Numbered from the stretch's first letter, positions 1-7,269 are shown. The stretch is DNA of 9,886 nt from Candidatus Altarchaeota archaeon (GCA_015523055.1 WALD01000079.1:1-9886), one strand, 5' to 3'. Numbers and translations are program-made. Notes: generated by a model from the sequence alone, not told the origin.

Positions 1-39
1 CTCCTTATTCCAGACCCTTTTGTACCTAATGAATGACAT
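1..39 (-). CDS. 5' end of an unidentified gene, possibly transposase-like (partial)
   Basis: An open frame starts with ATG at 39-37 on the minus strand and runs off the left edge after 13 codons, reading MSFIRYKRVWNKE. The short basic start with the Met-x-(Tyr/Phe)-Ile-Arg-x-Lys pattern recalls the N-terminus of some IS4/IS1634-type transposases, but 13 residues cannot establish this. The case for a real start is the TATTTATA element at 70-63, centred about 27 bases upstream, which is the right spacing for a leaderless archaeal mRNA. No ribosome binding site is visible. An overlapping frame from the ATG at 56-54 also stays open to the edge, so the assignment is tentative. Confidence 0.3.
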   Translation of the reverse strand, partial: MSFIRYKRVWNKE

Positions 40-62
40 AAGGGGTAATTGGGCATTATGTC

Positions 63-70
63 TATAAATA
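63..70 (-). promoter_or_regulatory. Candidate archaeal TATA box for the gene leaving the left edge
   Basis: The plus strand reads TATAAATA, which on the minus strand is TATTTATA, close to the archaeal TATA consensus. It is centred about 27 bases upstream of the ATG at 39-37, the spacing expected when transcription begins at or next to the start codon. It would also work in the plus direction, but no gene follows there before the 3' end of pyrH, so minus-strand use is preferred. Confidence 0.4.
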
Positions 71-167
71 CGGTGGGCCTCTTGGTGCTGAAAATACAGA
101 CATAGTGCCTAAGAATTCGGGAATTCAGGAAGTTAGAATCTGTTTAATATTAGAGAAACAAGTGAAT
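71..167. other. Intergenic stretch downstream of pyrH
   Basis: No gene, tRNA or clear hairpin terminator is seen here. Just past the pyrH stop, the minus strand is T-rich (TTGTTTCTC), which could act as a weak archaeal U-tract terminator. Two GAATTC hexamers separated by two bases occur at 113-126, and a third GAATTC overlaps the pyrH stop at 164-169. Because GAATTC is its own reverse complement, the pair forms a small direct and inverted repeat. No function is assigned. Confidence 0.3.
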
Positions 168-854
168 TCACCCATCATTTTCAATCACAGTACCAGTAAA
201 CCTCTTTCCCTCTATCGCGTTTCTCAGATTCCCTAAATCCCTGCCGTTCACGAAGATGGTTTTTATTCTGGAGCGCTGGATTATCTTTGCTGCAAGGATG
301 TCAACTAATTCATATCTTCCTGCCCCAAGAGAATAGGATTTTACCATATCAACCAGTTTATCAATGGGAATTCTCTCGTAGCGTTTTGCATTCCTGTAAT
401 TCTCCGGGTCTTTGTCATAGATTCCGTCTACATCAGAGGCATTAACGAGAAGGTCTGCTTCTATATACTCCGCCAGAAGGGCGGAAACAGCATCAGTAGA
501 ATGACCGGGATGTGTACCCCCCATCACAACAATCCTCCGGGAGTCCATCACCTCCCTTGCAGCCATGAATTCCCCCGGAGGTTCAAGATTTGCCTTCTTT
601 CCGATTGCTGCTGACAAAAGTCTTGCATTCAGTCTTGTTGCCGAGATCCCAATCAGGTCGCAGAGAATTTCACTCGCCCCAAATTTCCTTGCAGACTCTA
701 TGTAATTCCTTGCTGTTCTTCCACCTCCCGTTACAATTGCAATCCTGTGTTTATTAGCAAGCTCATTTGCCAGGTTTGCAAGGTCCATCATATAGGTGAT
801 ATCCATGTCTTCCGGCACGAGAATTGAACCACCGACCGAGATTACAACCTTCAT
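168..854 (-). CDS. pyrH: Uridylate kinase (UMP kinase), archaeal type
   Basis: Phosphorylates UMP to UDP with ATP in pyrimidine nucleotide synthesis; a cytosolic enzyme of the amino-acid kinase fold. The 228-residue length matches archaeal UMP kinases (about 225). Visible motifs are the N-terminal glycine loop VISVGGS (4-10), VTGGGRTARNY (41-51), the highly conserved GGTHPGHSTDA (112-122) and NASDVDGIYDKDP (138-150) near the nucleotide site, then ILAAKIIQRS (about 186-195). The start is the ATG at 854-852. The frame could extend to a TTG at 863, but family members begin right at the first beta strand as here. There is no Shine-Dalgarno sequence, and ATATAT at 884-879 lies about 27 bases upstream, suggesting a leaderless transcript. 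It is divergent from the PfkB kinase gene, with only 28 bases between the two start codons. Confidence 0.96.
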   Translation of the reverse strand: MKVVISVGGSILVPEDMDITYMMDLANLANELANKHRIAIVTGGGRTARNYIESARKFGASEILCDLIGISATRLNARLLSAAIGKKANLEPPGEFMAAREVMDSRRIVVMGGTHPGHSTDAVSALLAEYIEADLLVNASDVDGIYDKDPENYRNAKRYERIPIDKLVDMVKSYSLGAGRYELVDILAAKIIQRSRIKTIFVNGRDLGNLRNAIEGKRFTGTVIENDG

Positions 855-884
855 TTTTATCAAAGCTGTCTTAATTAGATATAT
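854..884. promoter_or_regulatory. Compact overlapping divergent promoter of pyrH and the PfkB kinase
   Basis: Two start codons face away from each other: pyrH ATG at 854-852 (minus) and the PfkB kinase ATG at 883-885 (plus). Neither has a ribosome binding site. ATATAT at 879-884 lies about 27 bases upstream of the pyrH start and overlaps the PfkB start codon. TTTTTAT at 854-860 lies about 26 bases upstream of the PfkB start and touches the pyrH start codon. Each gene's TATA-like element therefore appears to sit on the start of the other gene. The elements are seen directly; leaderless transcription is inferred from their spacing. Confidence 0.45.
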
Positions 885-1794
885 GTCTGGAAGAGATAAA
901 ATAGATGTTCTTGTATTTGGGGATGCGGCAATAGATGACTTCTATGAGGTCGGTTCCCTGCCCAGAATCAATAATTCCGCTGATGTTTCAAGCTGGAGAG
1001 AATTCTACGGTGGAATGGGCGCCAATACTGCTGTTGTTTCAAGATCTCTTGGACTTAGAACAGCTCTTGTTTCCGTTATAGGGGCCGATGCAAAAGGAGA
1101 GGGCTACAGGAAGTATCTCCAGAATCTTGGTATTGACCTGAGATTAAAGAGAATTCTCAATGGAGATACAACAAGGTCTATGTTCTTTAAGGAGGATGGG
1201 AGGCAGATAAGCTTCTTCTACAAGGGAGTGACTGAGAAGATGGACGAGCTTGAATTTGATAAAGGATTAATACACCGGGCAAGCTGCATCTATATGGCGA
1301 GAACATATTTGAATCTGCAGAAAAGGGTTTCTTATGCATCCAGGAATAGGTTTTTGGTGTATAATCCCGGCTACGGTGTCTTTGATTTTGAAAGCGTTCC
1401 GAAGAAATTCTATCAGATCCTCAAAAACGTAAATGTTCTTGTCTTGAATGACCATGAGTTAAGGCATCTAAAAACGATTGGTTTTAGCATCAGTCACAGG
1501 TTGGGCCCAAGCGTTTTTATAATAACAAGAGGTGAGAAGGGAACCATATCCTATTCAAATGGGGTGCAGATGACCGTTCCTGTTTATAAGACAGATTCGG
1601 TCGATGCTTCCGGGGCAGGTGATGCCTTTAATGCAGGCTTTATTGCAGCACATCTCAGAGGATTTGAAACCCACGATGCCATAAACTTTGCAAATGCAAC
1701 AGCGAGTTTTATAGTCGAAAAATGGGGATGCCAGACCAATCTCCCAACATGGGAGATGGTTAAGCGGAGGTATGATGAACTTGACAAAGAGTAG
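883..1794 (+). CDS. PfkB-family (ribokinase-like) carbohydrate or nucleoside kinase
   Basis: ATP-dependent kinase of the ribokinase/PfkB superfamily; the acceptor (sugar, sugar phosphate or nucleoside) cannot be read from the sequence. The product is 303 residues, normal for the family. Visible are the N-terminal strand IDVLVFGDAAID (7-18), the substrate-binding glycine motif FYGGMGANTA (41-50), and the signature DASGAGDAFNAGF (241-253). In that signature the GAGD glycines form the anion hole and D247 is the expected catalytic base. FIITRGEKG (212-220) matches the strand-and-loop usually preceding the signature, and the tail WGCQTNLPTWE (281-291) is seen in archaeal PfkB proteins. The ATG at 883 is chosen over in-frame upstream starts because those would read through the pyrH coding region, and the family fold begins a few residues after Met1. 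Divergent from pyrH and convergent with radA. Confidence 0.92.
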   Translation: MSGRDKIDVLVFGDAAIDDFYEVGSLPRINNSADVSSWREFYGGMGANTAVVSRSLGLRTALVSVIGADAKGEGYRKYLQNLGIDLRLKRILNGDTTRSMFFKEDGRQISFFYKGVTEKMDELEFDKGLIHRASCIYMARTYLNLQKRVSYASRNRFLVYNPGYGVFDFESVPKKFYQILKNVNVLVLNDHELRHLKTIGFSISHRLGPSVFIITRGEKGTISYSNGVQMTVPVYKTDSVDASGAGDAFNAGFIAAHLRGFETHDAINFANATASFIVEKWGCQTNLPTWEMVKRRYDELDKE

Positions 1795-1826
1795 CGGCAA
1801 CACATTCCGAAAGACCGGCATTATCG

Positions 1827-1839
1827 CCCCTTGCAGGGG
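1827..1839. terminator. Small GC-rich hairpin between convergent genes
   Basis: CCCCT at 1827-1831 pairs with AGGGG at 1835-1839 around a three-base loop. It lies in the 50-base gap between the convergent stops of the PfkB kinase (1794) and radA (1845), so it could serve both directions. No strong T-tract follows on either strand, and archaeal termination depends mainly on U-tracts, so the terminator role is only a possibility. Confidence 0.25.
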
Positions 1840-1844
1840 GGATG

Positions 1845-4337
1845 TCAGTTACTATCCCTAATGCCCGTCGTGTCAACCTCAAATATACACTCGCCCTCTG
1901 GCATGGATGGGGAGTCAATAAGCCTTGCAATTCTTTTGTTGCCCTTGCTCTTTCTGAGATAGAGTCTGAATGTTGCGTGATGCCCAACAATATGTCCGCC
2001 TATCGGCTGTGTCGGGTCGCCGAACATTACGTCGGGTCGGGACATCACCTGATTTGTCACTACGATTGCCATATCATGCAAATCAGCAAGTTTCCTCTGC
2101 AAGGCATGTAAAAGCCTGTTCAGTTTCTGCTGCCTCTCGGCCAATGTTCCTCTGCCTGTGTATTCTGCCCTGAAATGGGCTGTCAGAGAATCGACAATCA
2201 CAAGTCGTGTTCCATATTCCTTAGCCATCTCTGAGGCCTTATCAACCAGAAGCATCTGGTGGTCGGAATTATATGCCCTTGCAACGTGAATTCCCTTCAG
2301 AATCTCATTAGCGTCCAAGTTTTTTGCCTTGGCCATCTGCGATATCCTTTCAGGACGGAAGGTGTTATGCAGGAAAATCCCACCCCTACCAGCTACAAAA
2401 TTTTCTATCTCTCTATTAGCCGGCATTACCTCAACATCATAGGTTGGCTCAAAGCCGACCTCTTTAACCTCTACAACCTCATCAAACCATATATCCCCTG
2501 TTAGAATCTTTTTTATGTTTTTAAGTCTACCATCCTCTATCCTCTCACTTAAAAAGTCAACAAATTTTTCAACCTTTCCTCTACCAATCTTATTAACCAT
2601 TCCGGATTCAACCTGCCAGAGCGGTGTAGTGGTCTTGTAGCCCATAATATCGGCTGCATCTTTCATAGTGATACCGGCCTTTTCTCTAATTATCTTAAAT
2701 AAATTACCTATCCTGTTAGGTATGTACATCAATCCAGGATCCTTAGAGGGATTTGTTGCAAACTGCAGATTGTAGGTTATGCTATCTCTACCATCATATT
2801 CCCTTCTAACCTTATGGTTTCTTGCCGGGATTCCCATACTTGAAGTCAGATACAGCATGGAATTGGCCAAATCATCACTTACCGTTTCACAACTGGTTTG
2901 TCCGGTTATTGTGTTTATGTTCCCATCACAGAGAATGTATGAATTCATGAATTCCATCCTTGCCTCTGTGGGCATACCCATGAGGAATGCGGGGATATTC
3001 TTCTCGTATGCATTATATCCTCCACATAATGAATCCAAGAAGGCAGCCAGCGTCCGTGAGGTTATAACCAGATCATATCCATTCTTTGCTTTTTGTACGT
3101 GAAGATTAAATTTCTTGGAAAATTCCGATACCCATTCCCTGACCTCATCATTGGAAGTAGTTATTATCACTCTATTGTTTATTCTGGTTATACAGCCTTC
3201 AGCAATAAAACTAGCCAGGTACTTTAAAATTGTTTTATCGATCTTGATTCTTACTGGAAGAGAGTTTGACCTAGACCAGCTACCGATTCTCAGCTCCTTT
3301 ATATCCCCATCTTTTAAACCATCTCTAATCTCTTTGAATATTTTTAGGGGAACACAGGACCTTCCCCTCCAATTATCTACGGCATTATAACTAAAATCAT
3401 ATCGCTCCGCAACTTTTCTCAGGTCTTTATTTTTCCTAAGAAACACCCTAAACCTATCACCGCCTCTAACATAAAAATCCTCAAAGCCATTCTTCTCGAA
3501 GATTTCTGCCACGTCCAGTTCTATCCCCTCCGAAACAGTCGGCAATCTTGAGGGAACTGCAATAAAACCACCAGACTCCAAGTCCTTAGTGGAGGTCTCA
3601 ACCAGTTCACCATTCTCATCCAAAGAGAAAAAGTTATGGTCCTTGGTTACTTTAACCTCCCTACCGCTTTTTAATTTAACCCTATATATTGCCTGAGCAG
3701 GATGTTTCATAAACCCACTAACCCTGAATGTTTTTGTCTTGTAATCCTGCGGATCAAAGGAAACGACCTCTATATCTCGTGGATTGTCGGATGTAGAAAG
3801 CGTTTTCCCGAATTTTTTAATTTTTCCTTCCTGCAGAGCATCCCCTACCAATCCACCGATGGGTCTAAATTCATATCTATCATCTTCTTTAATCAAAATT
3901 TTTTCATTATAAGGCAGACTATTCTCCGTATCTATAAATATTGCAGTTCCATCCAGACCTCCTTCCTCCTTTGGCGTCTGAACATTAACGGCAAGCTGAT
4001 GAGCAATCTGGGTTTTACCAGAGCCGAATTTTCCAAAAAACTCTGTAATTGCCTGGGTTTCAACCCCCCCACCGATGAGAGAATCAAACTCCCTGCTTCC
4101 GGTAGTTACTCTGCCTATGTTCTCCCGCCTCTTCATAAATTCCAGACCGGTTTCGAATCCCATGCTGAGATTCTCTCTGGCAGCATTGATTATCTTTATA
4201 GCAGAGCTTTCTCCAAGACCCACATCCTTTATCTCAGAGATAGATGCTGCTGCAATAGACTCCAGACTTATATAGCCTGCCTCTCTGAGCTTTTCAGCAA
4301 CCTTTGCACCAACTCCTGGCAACTCTTCAATCTCCAT
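1845..4337 (-). CDS. radA: DNA repair and recombination protein RadA, interrupted by an intein
   Basis: RadA forms the ATP-dependent filament on single-stranded DNA that drives strand exchange in archaeal homologous recombination. The precursor is 830 residues. After removal of the intein (140-658) the exteins join to a 311-residue RadA, slightly shorter than usual because the protein starts almost directly at the helix-hairpin-helix domain (about 4-56). Walker A is GKFGSGKT (102-109), the catalytic-glutamate segment FIDTEN is 134-139, and Walker B LVIVDSL is about 712-718. The C-terminal core includes VVTNQVMSRPD and the GGHIVGHHATFRL region. The ATG at 4337 has no ribosome binding site, but TTTTAAGT lies about 26-33 bases upstream, so radA may have its own leaderless promoter. 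It follows lonB after 36 bases and may also be co-transcribed. With splicing, RadA should be complete and functional. Confidence 0.96.
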   Translation of the reverse strand: MEIEELPGVGAKVAEKLREAGYISLESIAAASISEIKDVGLGESSAIKIINAARENLSMGFETGLEFMKRRENIGRVTTGSREFDSLIGGGVETQAITEFFGKFGSGKTQIAHQLAVNVQTPKEEGGLDGTAIFIDTENSLPYNEKILIKEDDRYEFRPIGGLVGDALQEGKIKKFGKTLSTSDNPRDIEVVSFDPQDYKTKTFRVSGFMKHPAQAIYRVKLKSGREVKVTKDHNFFSLDENGELVETSTKDLESGGFIAVPSRLPTVSEGIELDVAEIFEKNGFEDFYVRGGDRFRVFLRKNKDLRKVAERYDFSYNAVDNWRGRSCVPLKIFKEIRDGLKDGDIKELRIGSWSRSNSLPVRIKIDKTILKYLASFIAEGCITRINNRVIITTSNDEVREWVSEFSKKFNLHVQKAKNGYDLVITSRTLAAFLDSLCGGYNAYEKNIPAFLMGMPTEARMEFMNSYILCDGNINTITGQTSCETVSDDLANSMLYLTSSMGIPARNHKVRREYDGRDSITYNLQFATNPSKDPGLMYIPNRIGNLFKIIREKAGITMKDAADIMGYKTTTPLWQVESGMVNKIGRGKVEKFVDFLSERIEDGRLKNIKKILTGDIWFDEVVEVKEVGFEPTYDVEVMPANREIENFVAGRGGIFLHNTFRPERISQMAKAKNLDANEILKGIHVARAYNSDHQMLLVDKASEMAKEYGTRLVIVDSLTAHFRAEYTGRGTLAERQQKLNRLLHALQRKLADLHDMAIVVTNQVMSRPDVMFGDPTQPIGGHIVGHHATFRLYLRKSKGNKRIARLIDSPSMPEGECIFEVDTTGIRDSN
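2364..3920 (-). mobile_element. RadA intein with LAGLIDADG homing endonuclease
   Basis: In-frame 519-residue insert (RadA precursor residues 140-658) between Asn139 of DTEN and Thr659 of TFRPER, which are contiguous in ordinary RadA. It begins with Ser (SLPYNEKILI) instead of the commoner Cys and ends FLHN followed by Thr+1, a valid class 1 arrangement. Splicing block B contains TKDH (231-234). Block F/G reads TYDVEVMPANREIENFVAG (632-650) then RGGIFLHN. The endonuclease has two LAGLIDADG-type motifs, LASFIAEGC (374-382, acidic E380) and MNSYILCDGN (464-473, acidic D471). An XRE-like helix-turn-helix follows (about 545-580, around GITMKDAADIMGYKTTTPLW), probably for DNA recognition. Both acidic catalytic residues are present, so the endonuclease could be active. 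Two sampled 60-base lines inside the insert have about 33% GC, against 43-47% in the exteins. Confidence 0.95.
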
Positions 4338-4362
4338 TTCAGATATTATTAGATACAGATTA

Positions 4363-4370
4363 ACTTAAAA
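4363..4370 (-). promoter_or_regulatory. Possible TATA-like element for radA
   Basis: On the minus strand TTTTAAGT lies about 26-33 bases upstream of the radA ATG, within the short gap after lonB. No ribosome binding site precedes the ATG, which fits a leaderless transcript from this element. The match to the archaeal TATA consensus is moderate, and read-through from lonB is equally possible. Confidence 0.3.
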
Positions 4371-4373
4371 GAA

Positions 4374-6278
4374 TTAACTGCCTTCTGGCCAGTATCTACT
4401 CATCTCTTTTATTATTGTGTCGCCGCCAATTAGAGAATTCTTTAGGACATCTGTTATCTTCTCGGCAGTTATAATCTCAATCTTGCCCTTGTATCTTTTC
4501 TCAAGAAGCACATCCTTCTCGTTGCTTTTGGGAATTATAACCTTCTTTAATCCTGCCTCTATGGCCGCTTCAATCTTCTGGGTTACACCGCCTACCGGGA
4601 GGACATCTCCCCTAACGGTCAGGGAACCGGTCATTGCAACGCTCTGGTTCACAGGAACATTCTTGAAGGCAGATATCATTGCAACAGCAACGGAAACGCT
4701 TGCTGAATCCCCCTCAACGCCTTCATAGGTCTGGAGAAACTGCACAAAGATATCATACTTCTCCTTTATATCCTCACCGTAGATTTTCATTATAACACCC
4801 GAGACATTCTGAATTGCCTCCTTTGCTATGTCCCCCAGCTTCCCGGTAGCTATTATCTCCGACTTCTTTCCTCCTGGAGCCACCTCCGCCTCTATTGGAA
4901 GGACAGTACCCCCCTCTCCCAGAACCGCCAGTCCGTTGACTCTACCGATTCTACCACCCTTTGTGATCAGAATATTGTATTGCTTCTTCCTGTCAAGATA
5001 GAGGTCACCCATCTGGTGTTCAAGAGTCCTTGCAGCCTTTTTCCCCTCCATTATATCATCTATTGTAACATATTTATGGTCTTTTTCCTTTGCTATGTCC
5101 CCCGATGCCCTTATCAAGCCGCCAAGCTCCCTGAACCTCAAACTAATCTTGTTTCTCATACCGGCCTTCCTCCTTGCCTCCCTTATTATTTCACCTACTG
5201 CGTCCCTTGTAAAATGAGGGATCTTTCCGTCCTTCCTCACCTCCTGGGCAACAAACTGAACCAGTTTCTTTTTATAATCCTCTGAGCCATCCACCATGTC
5301 ATTCATGTAGACCTCATAGCCGTAACCCCTGATTCTTGAACGAAGGGCCGGATGCATCTTCTCTATATCCTCAAAGTTTCCCGCTGCAATCAGAATGAAA
5401 TCAGCAGGAACAGGATCTGTAATTACCATTGCTCCAGAACTCATCTCACTTCTCCCTGTTATTGAAAGTTGTTTTTCCTGCATTGCAGTAAGTAAATCCT
5501 GTTGCGATCTACCGAGGGATGCTATCTCATCTATAAAGAGGACACCCTTATTGGCTTTATGAATTAAACCGGATACTACTCTGAGGTGTGCAGGTGTTCC
5601 AAGCCCACCTGATTGCAACGGATCGTGCTTAACATCTCCCAACAATGCCCCTGCATGGGCTCCAGTTCCGTCAAAGAACGGGGCAGATTTTCTTGCTGCA
5701 TTATCCACTAACAGTTTGGGAACATTGGATTTTTGTCCACCCATCATCATAACCCTCATATTCAACCTTGAAAGGAAGAATAACAGAATTCCAAAACCGA
5801 TAAGTGCAACAGCAACTAGAGGGTCAATTAGGTCCATAATGGACAGAGCCAGAGTCCCGAGAATTATAACGAATGGCAGCAATAATTGCCCTTTTGGCCG
5901 CTCGTCTGTAGCACCACTCTTCTCTCTCTCCCTTTTCACTATCTTTATTCCTTCTCCAGCAGGGACGACCCTGATTTTAGGGTTATTCTCGTCCTCCTCG
6001 TTTGGATAGGCAAGAATATCCACCAGGTCCTTACTGGAGAGCAATTCTGTCATTGCCAGAGCGAGCATTGACTTTCCCGTTCCCGGTACCCCTATAAGAA
6101 GAACATTCCTTCTCTGCTTCGCAGCCTTCTTTATTATATCGACTGCTCTGTCTTGACCGATAACCTGATCTACTAGATTCTTTGGAATCTTGATCTGATC
6201 AGTAGTTTCAAACTCCTTCCAGAAATTCATTGATTGTATATCAATCTTCTTGGCTCTGGTCATTCTCACACATAACAT
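4374..6278 (-). CDS. lonB: Archaeal membrane-bound Lon protease (LonB)
   Basis: ATP-dependent protease that degrades unfolded and regulatory proteins while anchored in the cytoplasmic membrane. It has 634 residues, typical of LonB. The AAA+ domain has Walker A GVPGTGKS (63-70) and Walker B GVLFIDE (245-251, D250/E251). Between them is the hallmark of archaeal LonB: two hydrophobic helices at about 131-149 and 152-171. An arginine-rich segment around ALRSRIRGYG (311-320) fits the arginine-finger region. The C-terminal protease domain has the Ser-Lys dyad: S525 in EGDSASVSVA and K568 in GGVTQKIEAAIEAG. The exact start is unsure. The ATG at 6278 has GAGGG only one base upstream; GTG at 6269 is ten bases from that GAGGG; ATG at 6263 is sixteen away. 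Family similarity begins near residue 20, so all options leave the domains intact. Probably in an operon with downstream radA. Confidence 0.96.
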   Translation of the reverse strand: MLCVRMTRAKKIDIQSMNFWKEFETTDQIKIPKNLVDQVIGQDRAVDIIKKAAKQRRNVLLIGVPGTGKSMLALAMTELLSSKDLVDILAYPNEEDENNPKIRVVPAGEGIKIVKREREKSGATDERPKGQLLLPFVIILGTLALSIMDLIDPLVAVALIGFGILLFFLSRLNMRVMMMGGQKSNVPKLLVDNAARKSAPFFDGTGAHAGALLGDVKHDPLQSGGLGTPAHLRVVSGLIHKANKGVLFIDEIASLGRSQQDLLTAMQEKQLSITGRSEMSSGAMVITDPVPADFILIAAGNFEDIEKMHPALRSRIRGYGYEVYMNDMVDGSEDYKKKLVQFVAQEVRKDGKIPHFTRDAVGEIIREARRKAGMRNKISLRFRELGGLIRASGDIAKEKDHKYVTIDDIMEGKKAARTLEHQMGDLYLDRKKQYNILITKGGRIGRVNGLAVLGEGGTVLPIEAEVAPGGKKSEIIATGKLGDIAKEAIQNVSGVIMKIYGEDIKEKYDIFVQFLQTYEGVEGDSASVSVAVAMISAFKNVPVNQSVAMTGSLTVRGDVLPVGGVTQKIEAAIEAGLKKVIIPKSNEKDVLLEKRYKGKIEIITAEKITDVLKNSLIGGDTIIKEMSRYWPEGS

Positions 6279-6296
6279 TCCCTCAGTAAGTATTTG

Positions 6297-6315
6297 AATA
6301 TATTAGGAGTAATAT
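6297..6315. promoter_or_regulatory. Shared AT-rich promoter core and inverted repeat between lonB and the PrgI-family gene
   Basis: The 77-base divergent region contains AATATATT at 6297-6304, which reads the same on both strands and is TATA-like in either direction. It sits about 20-26 bases upstream of the possible lonB ATG at 6278. For the plus-strand PrgI-family gene it would place initiation near 6326, giving a leader of about 30 bases. Overlapping it, ATATTA (6300-6305), GGAG and TAATAT (6310-6315) form a perfect six-base inverted repeat, a possible operator. A second TATA-like CTATAA follows at about 6316-6321. No transcript evidence is available. Confidence 0.35.
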
Positions 6316-6338
6316 CTATAATGCTACTAAAATCATCT

Positions 6339-6343
6339 GAGGT
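6339..6343 (+). promoter_or_regulatory. Ribosome binding site of the PrgI-family gene
   Basis: GAGGT, complementary to the archaeal 16S rRNA 3' end, lies 12 bases before the ATG at 6356. The spacing is on the long side, but no other plausible start precedes the PrgI domain. It contrasts with pyrH, the PfkB kinase and radA, which show no such site. Confidence 0.4.
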
Positions 6344-6355
6344 TTAAAGATAAAA

Positions 6356-7243
6356 ATGCCTTATAAGATTCCCACGGCGATCAGATACGAAGAAAAGCTT
6401 TTCGGCCCATTAACGATCAAGCAGTCCCTATATCTGGGAGTAGCAGTTGCCATAGTTCTTTACATGATCTTCTTCTCCAGCCTTGATTTTATCATAAGGG
6501 TACTCGTTTCTATGATAGTTGTTCTTCTGGCCATAGGTTTCATAATGTTTGACCTTGAAACATATCTAAGGAATTACATCTCATTCATGAAGCAGGAAAG
6601 TAAGGTATCATGGATATCCCCTGCCGCAAGGAGGCTGATGGATATCAAATCTATAAAGGCAAATACAGGGTTTTTCAGGGGTGGGAAGTCAATCGCTGTC
6701 CTGCGGGTGATTCCAATAAACTTCGGGGTTCTCGGGAAGGAGGATCAGGATTCGGTAATCTACGGCTTTCTGCAGTTTCTGAATTCTCTGAATTTTCCAA
6801 TACAGATAGTTATGAGGAGCGTAAATCTCGACCTTTCTGACTATCTGACAAACCTTAAGCGGAGGATTATGCAGAGGGATGACAAGATGGCTCTAGCATA
6901 CTATGAACACTTTTCCGAATACATGTACGACTACATCAAGAAGAACAAGGTGAACGATAGACTCTTCTACATAATTGTTTCTGCCAAGAAACATTGGGAC
7001 GAACGTGAGATGATAAGAAACCTTGATGCAAGATGTAAAAGCATCATTGAAACCCTCTCACGATCAGGAATCGTGGCGGAGAGACTGAACAATAAAGAGC
7101 TACTCAATTTATATTCCTCCTATTTTTCACAGAGTTTCTACATGAATGAGGAGTATCTATCACCAATAACCATGTATAAGCGGATATGGAAAGGCACCAT
7201 GGAAGATAATGGAGGTCCAGTATCCACAACTGCAGAGGAATAA
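6356..7243 (+). CDS. PrgI-family membrane protein (VirB3-like component of a DNA-transfer or secretion apparatus)
   Basis: A 295-residue protein whose N-terminus, IPTAIRYEEKLFGPLTIKQS (5-24), matches the pattern of PrgI-family proteins. PrgI proteins accompany VirB4 ATPases in conjugation-like type IV systems of Firmicutes and archaea. Two membrane helices follow, at about 25-41 and 45-66. Residues from about 85 on form a soluble domain. Its segment SIAVLRVIPINFGVLGKEDQ (112-131) followed by FLNSLNFPIQIVMRS (141-155) resembles the N-terminal, nucleotide-independent region of VirB4/TraC proteins, so this may be a PrgI module fused to a VirB4 N-terminal-like domain. The last 15 residues are polar and probably disordered. 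It is followed on the same strand by the VirB4-like ATPase gene, and the pair probably acts together at the cytoplasmic membrane. The assignment to the PrgI family is good; the exact cargo is unknown. Confidence 0.85.
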   Translation: MPYKIPTAIRYEEKLFGPLTIKQSLYLGVAVAIVLYMIFFSSLDFIIRVLVSMIVVLLAIGFIMFDLETYLRNYISFMKQESKVSWISPAARRLMDIKSIKANTGFFRGGKSIAVLRVIPINFGVLGKEDQDSVIYGFLQFLNSLNFPIQIVMRSVNLDLSDYLTNLKRRIMQRDDKMALAYYEHFSEYMYDYIKKNKVNDRLFYIIVSAKKHWDEREMIRNLDARCKSIIETLSRSGIVAERLNNKELLNLYSSYFSQSFYMNEEYLSPITMYKRIWKGTMEDNGGPVSTTAEE

Positions 7244-7269
7244 CTGGCAGTTGAAGATACATTATCGCG

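Noticed and set aside
113..126. Paired GAATTC hexamers as a regulatory or attachment site
   Set aside because: Each hexamer is self-complementary and short; with no further repeats or integrase nearby it is most likely chance.
855..863. TTG start adding three residues to UMP kinase
   Set aside because: The ATG at 854 is a stronger start, matches family N-termini, and has a TATA-like element at the right distance.
796..882. Longer version of the PfkB kinase starting at 796
   Set aside because: The extra 29 codons lie antisense to the first codons of pyrH and do not resemble PfkB N-termini; the family fold begins just after the ATG at 883.
2259..3390. Several plus-strand open frames opposite the RadA intein
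   Set aside because: Composition gives Leu/Ser/Phe-rich shadow translations with no motifs, while the opposite strand carries intact intein splicing and endonuclease blocks.
3702..4352. 216-codon plus-strand open frame opposite radA
   Set aside because: It is antisense to radA and its intein, has no recognisable domain or ribosome binding site, and the minus-strand frame is clearly the real gene.
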